DNA of 14,421 bases from Gymnopilus junonius (lineage: Eukaryota; Basidiomycota; Agaricomycetes; Agaricales; Galerinaceae), in contig JADNYJ010000740.1 in the NCBI GenBank assembly GCA_015501075.1, positions 1-14,421 on the forward strand, written 5' to 3'. Every line of letters starts with the position of its first letter. Within the stretch, counting starts at the first letter, position 1. Positions 9,501 through 14,421 of this stretch are shown piece by piece. The notes under the pieces were generated by a model. The model was not told the origin of the DNA. It ran no database searches and worked only from the letters and a program-made list of their open reading frames with translations. Position numbers and translations under genes: made by a program.

Positions 9501-11563
9501 GTACTGCAAGGTACTTGCACGCTCTTCTTGCGTCAGCAGGGTCTGCAAAAGTAACAAAGGCAGTAGAAACGGGATCATAGTCAGCGACAGCCTTTGCACG
9601 ATTCTCGGTAATAAGCGACGCGAGTAGATTCAGCTTCGCAGTGTAGTAGTCAATAGAGGGGACTACTTTCCCTCTAAAAAGATGGCTGAGATTAACGAGA
9701 GGTTGGTAGGCGTCAAGGCTGGTCCGGGGTAACGACAGCAATGCGTCCCATATTGTCATTTCCTCTGTTAAGGCCAGGGGATTTCTAAATGAGGATAAGG
9801 GGGGATAATTGACAGGCGTATCCGAGTTCTCAGAGTCATCCGAAACTTCGCCTCCTTGTGTGCGTGCTCGATCTTTCTTGAAGACATGTCGAGACATCCT
9901 TGAGACCGCCTTCTTTGATCGAGTCGACAGAGGCCGCTGAGCATCAAACTCTTCCACAAAAGGTCCAAGTACTTCAATGAGATATTCCATCCTCTCTTCC
10001 TCGTCCAATGCACCCTCCTCCTGTGGATAGCCACGCTCGGCATCCACAGCGTCAGACCTTCGTTTCTTGGCAATTTCCTGGGCTCTTGAAATAGATTCGG
10101 TGAGAGGTTTGTTTGCAGCTTTCCGTTCCATGGCAGTCTTCACTGCCAACAGCGCTTTGTTTGCCAACTTGATATGGGCAGTTTCCAAGTGGACCAGGAT
10201 CTCTTCACGGCGTTCAAGTAGAGAGGCAAGTTCTGTCATCTTGCGCGCAATAACAACTCGATCAATAATCGGTCTGTTAAGGACTGTTTTTGGATGAGTG
10301 GTTTTTGGGTTCTCTTCACTCTGATTCTGAGCGTCTTCTGTACTCCTATCTCTTTCATGTCGATGAAGTAGAGGATTGACAGGAATGTGGGCGGGAAGCC
10401 GCTTCGCACGATTGAATAAGAAAGCGAATGTTTTATTGAAAAAACCGGGTTGAGTAGATGAAGTCAGACCCATTGAGGGTATTTCGACTTTGCGGGACAT
10501 GTAGTATTCGAAATATTCCTGGAGGTCTTTTTCATTTCTCAAGGACTGGGGAACGTTGGAAACCATGACGGTTCGAAGCCGAAGGCCTCTAGTTGGGTGG
10601 TCTCGTTCGCGGGAAGGCACGTCTCTGAAAGCATACTGGGGATGGGGATGTTGAAAGTAGGCTGCGTCCTCCTCTTCGCGACCTTCAGCTATTGCAGCAG
10701 CTCGTTTCGCAGCGTCTTCAAGACTGGCTGCACGCAGCTTGAAGGCTCCGTTGATAATCCAAAATAATGTGGCCATCCATGACAGGGTGATCCAAAAGAG
10801 TAGACATACATGAATCCAAAGTAACGACAACCCCTTGTTTGTCACGACCAAGGAAGAAATCGAGGCTCGAGTCATTGATTTCGGCGAAATGGTATTTTCA
10901 GAGAATTCAAGATGGATAGGAAATAAAATCGGAAAGGTTGTCAGGAGCTGTGCCAAGGAAAACCAGACTATAGCGTCGCAATTTAACGTTGAAATCCTTC
11001 ATGACCACATTATATTACTTGACTTACAGCATCCTCTTAGAAATCGAATGTAAACTGTGGCATCAAGGCCTCGCAGTTGCCTCAATCTATCTTCCGGAAA
11101 CTCCAAAGCTTGCTTGACCCAGGACAATGGCCAACCAGCAGGTGATGGAGGAGAAGCGAACCTAGACAGACATAGCTCGAGGACTGACAATACCGTGTAC
11201 AACCGACTACTCACCTGGCCCATGATCTGCCCTGGTATAGGCTAGTGGCGTCATGACTTCAACAGTGATAAGGCGTTATACGAGGAACAAACTCACTAGC
11301 CAAACTCCCATGATTCCCTACTCCCCAAACCTGGGGGGGAATCAATCCTAGCTTTACCCCTCCTCCGTCGCTTGAAAACCTCCTGAGCAGTAACACATAG
11401 CACGGTGATTCCGAGGCCAATAACAGACTGATTTATGAGACCACTATAAGCCAGAAAACGAATCGCTGTCAGCTTCCGCAGACAGTGCAGTGACGATACA
11501 CAGAACAGCCAGAAGACTCTACCTGTAATTCTTGGAGAACGGTCGCGTTTGTATATCACCCAT
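6523..11563 (-). CDS. CSC1/OSCA/TMEM63-family (DUF221) membrane channel protein
   Basis: Calcium-permeable, osmo- or mechanosensitive-type channel family. Eighteen exons: 11563-11523, 11443-11297, 11241-11215, 11161-11028, 10967-9406, 9350-9316, 9262-9175, 9122-8792, 8741-8697, 8636-8632, 8582-8539, 8490-8444, 8390-8286, 8230-8214, 8155-8077, 8020-8004, 7951-7857, 7804-6523. They total 4101 nt, 1366 aa plus TAA, with all phases consistent. The N-terminal part has a membrane segment (SVIGLGITVLCV), then ESWEFGYLYQGRSWA and GLDATVYIRFLRGC. Two more membrane segments precede a large cytosolic loop (about 190-630) with RTVMVSNVP and STAFVTFADPADARRA, as in the PHM7_cyt domain. The 7TM core follows (about 640-940): IPTLLVALLALLIPLILLL, SFPTAGPFYVGW and FNFYYWLPNH. 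A polar, probably disordered tail of about 425 residues ends the protein. Family members are usually about 750-1000 aa, so loop and tail are long. Intron 9405-9351 is GC-AG; exon 8636-8632 is only 5 nt. Confidence 0.93.
8632..8636 (-). other. Inferred 5-nt micro-exon of the channel gene
   Basis: Minus-strand TTGGT is preceded by a TCTAG acceptor and followed by a GTATGT donor. The introns on either side are 60 nt (8696-8637, branch-like CTAAC) and 49 nt (8631-8583). Including it joins exon 9 and exon 11 as FELSLFGLPLILYP, matching the family's FELALLGLPLI pattern. Joining without it breaks the phase or the alignment. Confidence 0.7.
9351..9405 (-). other. GC-AG intron of the channel gene
   Basis: The exon ends GGAGAG and the intron starts GCAAGT, the strong consensus of the minor GC donor class; it ends ATCTAG. 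Removing these 55 nt gives SYRGE joined to FVKDWVVNIGVW, the expected family sequence. No GT donor nearby gives this. Read through, the frame stops in the intron. Confidence 0.85.
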
Positions 11564-11866
11564 TCGTTGTCCTAGGAATGAACAGGCCGAAGAAGGGTTA
11601 GGAAGGGGCTGGCATGAAGGAGAGAAGCGAGATGGTGCGAAATAGTTTGATCTCCAAGAATAGACTGGGTGCAAGACTGCAAGTAGCCCTCCACGTGATG
11701 GCATCGGTGTCAATAACCTGACCATGAATGTCGTCGCTAACATTCACTCCTTCTATTATGTTACCTCAATTGGGGATAAAGCCACCTGCCAGGGCTTGGA
11801 GTATGTAGTCAAGGAATGTTAATCACTATGTATGTTAAGCCGAATATTTCAAAAGTATAGAATAAT
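11564..11866 (-). promoter_or_regulatory. Upstream region of the channel gene and 3' flank of NDUFS4
   Basis: 303 bp separate the NDUFS4 stop (11867) and the channel ATG (11563); both genes run on the minus strand. A palindromic CACGTG (E-box type) sits at 11692-11697, about 130 bp upstream of the channel ATG, and could bind a bHLH factor; this is sequence match only. I found no convincing exon here. Confidence 0.35.
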
Positions 11867-12597
11867 CTATTTGGTCCTCGCGATTCTGAGTTTGTGAGGT
11901 TTGTATACGTAGTTCTCTGCGTAGTTCTTTGGAGGGATCCTCTTGGGTTCAGATTGTTGCCTGAATGATGTCCGTGAGCACACAAATTCCTAAGAAACAT
12001 TCCAATATCGTACACATAGTAATCCCATCCTGCGGTGGTCATAAGCAAAAATTCATTCCATGAAAGAGCAAGAAGTTTATTTACCTTGTTTCTCCGCAAA
12101 GTGAATGGCATCTTCCTTGCTTCGGAAAGAGATGCGTGTTCCCTGCATGTAGTCCGCCCTGCATTCAAGAATTATTGGCTGACGGGAGCATAAAACGTAC
12201 ACAAGTGTACTAACGAGCTGGCATATCCCATAAGAGGGTTCTCCCAACGACCGGCTCCTGGCAGGGTGTCCCAGTCAATACGCCAACGTTCCGACTTGCC
12301 CGCGCCAGATTGCATTGTATTACGAGTGGGTTGGTAGATACGAACGGAACGATAGCGAAGTTCCTCTAGAATATCATCAGTGTGACGAATCAAGTGAGTA
12401 AATCAAAGAAACACACTCGGAGCACCGCTGATCACATCTGCTTCAGTAACTTCACGAACAGGTGGGACAGTGATTTCAGCCCTTTCGGTCTTCTTCTCAA
12501 CAGAGGATGATTCCGACGAAAGGTTACGGGTGAATCTGGGGATAGCCTGGGCACCAGACCGCCTCAATAATGGTGCGGAGGCTCTGAAGAGTGACAT
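11867..12597 (-). CDS. NDUFS4: NADH:ubiquinone oxidoreductase iron-sulfur protein 4 (complex I, NDUFS4 / 21 kDa subunit)
   Basis: Accessory subunit of mitochondrial complex I, near the NADH-oxidising N module, needed for assembly and stability. Five exons: 12597-12417, 12365-12215, 12158-12085, 12029-12014, 11960-11867; 516 nt, 171 aa plus TAG. The N terminus MSLFRASAPLLRRSGAQAI is a typical mitochondrial presequence: Arg-rich, Ser-rich, no acidic residues. Then come VREVTEADVISGAP, RSVRIYQPTRNTMQSG, RWRIDWDTLPGAGRWENP, MGYASSADYMQGTRISF, SKEDAIHFAEKQGWDYYV and IPPKNYAENYVYKPHKLR, the order seen throughout the ETC_C1_NDUFA4 domain family. The start at 12597 is chosen because it opens the presequence; the frame is open further upstream but has no such character. 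It is divergent from the Rictor gene. Confidence 0.96.
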
Positions 12598-12894
12598 GTT
12601 GTTGTAAAGCAGGTAGAGTTCACGAAAACCCGGACAGTAAGCGTTCAGCAAATCGGCTTTGTATTTGTCTGTGCTTGCCAATGCCATTTGATGCTCGACG
12701 GGCCGAATAGCAGTTCGCACGGATTTACCATTCCTGGCGGCGACACCGTCATCATCGATGTTCCCGACATACTTCACTGCTATTCGAAGATCCCGACTGC
12801 TTGCCTGACGAGTGCTCTATATCATACAGGAAGTCTTGACGCTGGCCTTCAAATTGACCTGGCCTGGCTTGTTTCACAATACGCATCATCAGCA
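12598..12894. promoter_or_regulatory. Divergent promoter region of NDUFS4 and Rictor
   Basis: The two genes start on opposite strands with about 297 bp between the chosen ATGs, or only 93 bp if Rictor starts at 12691, in frame with 12895. A TATA-like TATATC lies at 12814-12819, about 80 bp before 12895. The stretch 12691-12894 stays open in the Rictor frame but encodes no recognisable domain, so it could be 5' leader or extra N terminus. Confidence 0.4.
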
Positions 12895-14421
12895 ATGCCT
12901 GCGCACTTGACCGTGCCTTCCGCTTCAAGCTCTAATATGCTTGGGACTTCAGCAACTTCGACGCTCGTCAACACCCTCAACGGTGATGACAGTTTTTCTT
13001 TTTCGGAACTCGACGGGAAGGAACCTTCGGAGCAGGTCCGTGCATATGTTCATTGTTTTCTGCTGCTACTATAATACGCGCCTTCAGCTTGATATATTGA
13101 ACAACCAACTCGCTGTCGAGAATCGAATAAAGGAAGGAGCGGAGAACCTCTTGAACATGACACTCACGGTCAGTGTGTTTGAACATTCTCCTTTTTTATT
13201 CCTGATAGTCTTTTCAGGAATCTCAACGCATCCAGGTCGAATCCGAGTTGGATACAGCAAAAAACAAGATAAGTGTCATAACAAAGCGCATCCAAGATAT
13301 GCGTGAGTTGTTGCGTCCAGCTGTGTGATCTGTCGTCTAATCTAATTTGCAGAGGCTGCACGTACCAAACCAAAGTCTGGCACGGCAGGAACCGTCGCAG
13401 GCAACAAGAAAGGCAAAGTAGTAAATGGTTCGGTCACCAGCATAAATGATAAAGGTGCGTGTGTTCAGCGCCTGAACGTTTGTTCCATGTCTTATGTATT
13501 CATACCTTATTCAGGTGGCGAAGACTTCAGAACTGCGCTCCAGAACGCTACCAATTGCATCAAGGATCTGGAATCCATCGCCCGTTCGGAGGCCTCACAG
13601 TCCACACCTTCACACACCGGCCACTCACCAAAGTCAAACATGCAGATAGCCGCTGCCTTTGATCTCAATTCTCAAAGGATTGAGGTGATGGCGAAGCTGA
13701 TAGATATTCTCCGGCGCAACGTGCGCGTACAGTATGAGCTCAACTTCGGTGACGTTCTTCACGCGTGAGATTGAATTCGTATTAAGTCTGATGAATGCTA
13801 ACAAAATCCAGAGTTCTGCCTTGCTTTGGAGACAAATGTTCCAAACAATGTCGTGCTGCTGCATACAGAGTGATTCGGCACTCCTTGGTCGAGGCTACAG
13901 TCAGTCAATTGGGTGAAGCGCTGGATTGGTATATCTTGAAGTATATATTCTTTTATTTATTCTGTCGGGTTCTAAAACTTGGTTTCAGATCTCTTTGCGG
14001 GATAACAAACACGCTGTGGAGAAGGAGCAAGCTATTAAACTTATTCGCAAAATTGTCGAGATTGGTACAGTACGACCTGATTCAGAGGCGCAGAGTGGTT
14101 CTAGCACTATTCCATTGTCGGAAACTGTAATGCGTGCTATTATCGCTGTTGCTGAGCATGTAGAGGATCCATTCCGATTGATTTGTGTTCAGACACTTTC
14201 TGAGATTCGTGAGTCCCGCACCACAAATTTTGCTTCTGTCCGGTCTAACTTTCTTCCTAGTAATCATCGACATTGACCTGGCCGTAAGAACAGGCGTCAT
14301 CCGTTTCTTGCTTCACGTTCTAGGAGAAGGTCCTGTTGAATTGGCTCCCATCCTTGCTACGGTATTTCTACACCTAGTCGATTGCCCTCGCACTCGAGCC
14401 TACATCCAAGTAGGCACAGAC
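12895..14421 (+). CDS. RICTOR: Rictor, TORC2 subunit (yeast Tsc11/Avo3, fission yeast Ste20 type), N-terminal part, cut by the window end
   Basis: Scaffold subunit of TOR complex 2, which controls AGC kinases, actin and membrane stress responses. Exons: 12895-13047 (or donor at 13036), 13088-13168, 13218-13302, 13353-13454, 13515-13764, 13812-13940, 13989-14208 and 14261 to the edge. A Ser-rich start is followed by a coiled-coil/HR1-like segment from NNQLAVENRIKEGAENLL through VESELDTAKNKI to ITKRIQDM. Then comes the Rictor N-terminal helical repeat region: QYELNFGDVLHAVLPCFGD, QCRAAAYRVIRHSLVEA, HAVEKEQAIKLIRKIVEIG, ETVMRAIIAVAEHVEDPFR and IIDIDLAVRTGVIRFLLHVL. It ends within PRTRAYIQVGTD, so most of this long protein lies beyond the window. 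Between exons 6 and 7 the phases do not match: one base seems missing near 13997-14001. The start is uncertain: ATG 12895 has a better context than the in-frame ATG 12691. Confidence 0.9.

Noticed and set aside
1..14421. CRISPR arrays, transposons, integrases, tRNA or rRNA genes, or viral remnants
   Set aside because: No repeat-spacer pattern, terminal repeats, transposase or polymerase motifs, or tRNA-like folds were recognised on either strand; the window is almost fully accounted for by ordinary fungal genes.

Overview
The window reads as nuclear DNA of a filamentous basidiomycete, most likely an agaricomycete wood- or litter-decay fungus. Genes are tightly packed and split by many introns of about 48-70 nt with GT...AG borders. 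The protein families are typical of fungi: a CE16-type esterase, a GH131 glucanase with a CBM1 tail, a CSC1/OSCA-type channel, and fungal complex I and TORC2 subunits. I cannot name the species. The gene models were spliced by hand: each junction was chosen so that the frame stays open and the joined protein matches the family pattern as I remember it. No search or RNA evidence was available.

Layout. (1) 122-1768, minus: secreted GDSL/SGNH esterase, CE16-like, 10 exons, 332 aa. (2) 1769-2480: non-coding stretch with the probable promoter of the esterase. (3) 2481-3552, minus: unrecognised fungal protein, about 304 aa. (4) 3686-4599, plus: Cu/Zn superoxide dismutase with an N-terminal membrane anchor, 6 exons, 191 aa. 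(5) 4712-6240, minus: GH131 glucanase with Thr/Pro linker and CBM1, whose reading frame is broken at two or three places. (6) 6523-11563, minus: CSC1/OSCA/TMEM63-family mechanosensitive-type channel, 18 exons, 1366 aa, with a GC-AG intron and an inferred 5-nt micro-exon. (7) 11867-12597, minus: mitochondrial complex I subunit NDUFS4, 5 exons, 171 aa. (8) about 12895 to the right edge, plus: N-terminal part of the TORC2 subunit Rictor, incomplete in the window and with one apparent frame slip.

How the genes fit together. The esterase and the GH131-CBM1 protein are extracellular plant-cell-wall enzymes, and the anchored SOD could act on superoxide at the cell surface or in the secretory pathway. 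They are interleaved with unrelated housekeeping genes, so I see no gene cluster. NDUFS4 and Rictor are divergent and share a short intergenic promoter region. I found no mobile element, CRISPR array, tRNA or rRNA, and no convincing new biological system. The most unusual items are the broken GH131 gene, the 5-nt micro-exon and GC-AG intron in the channel gene, the anchored SOD, and the long extra loop and tail of the channel.
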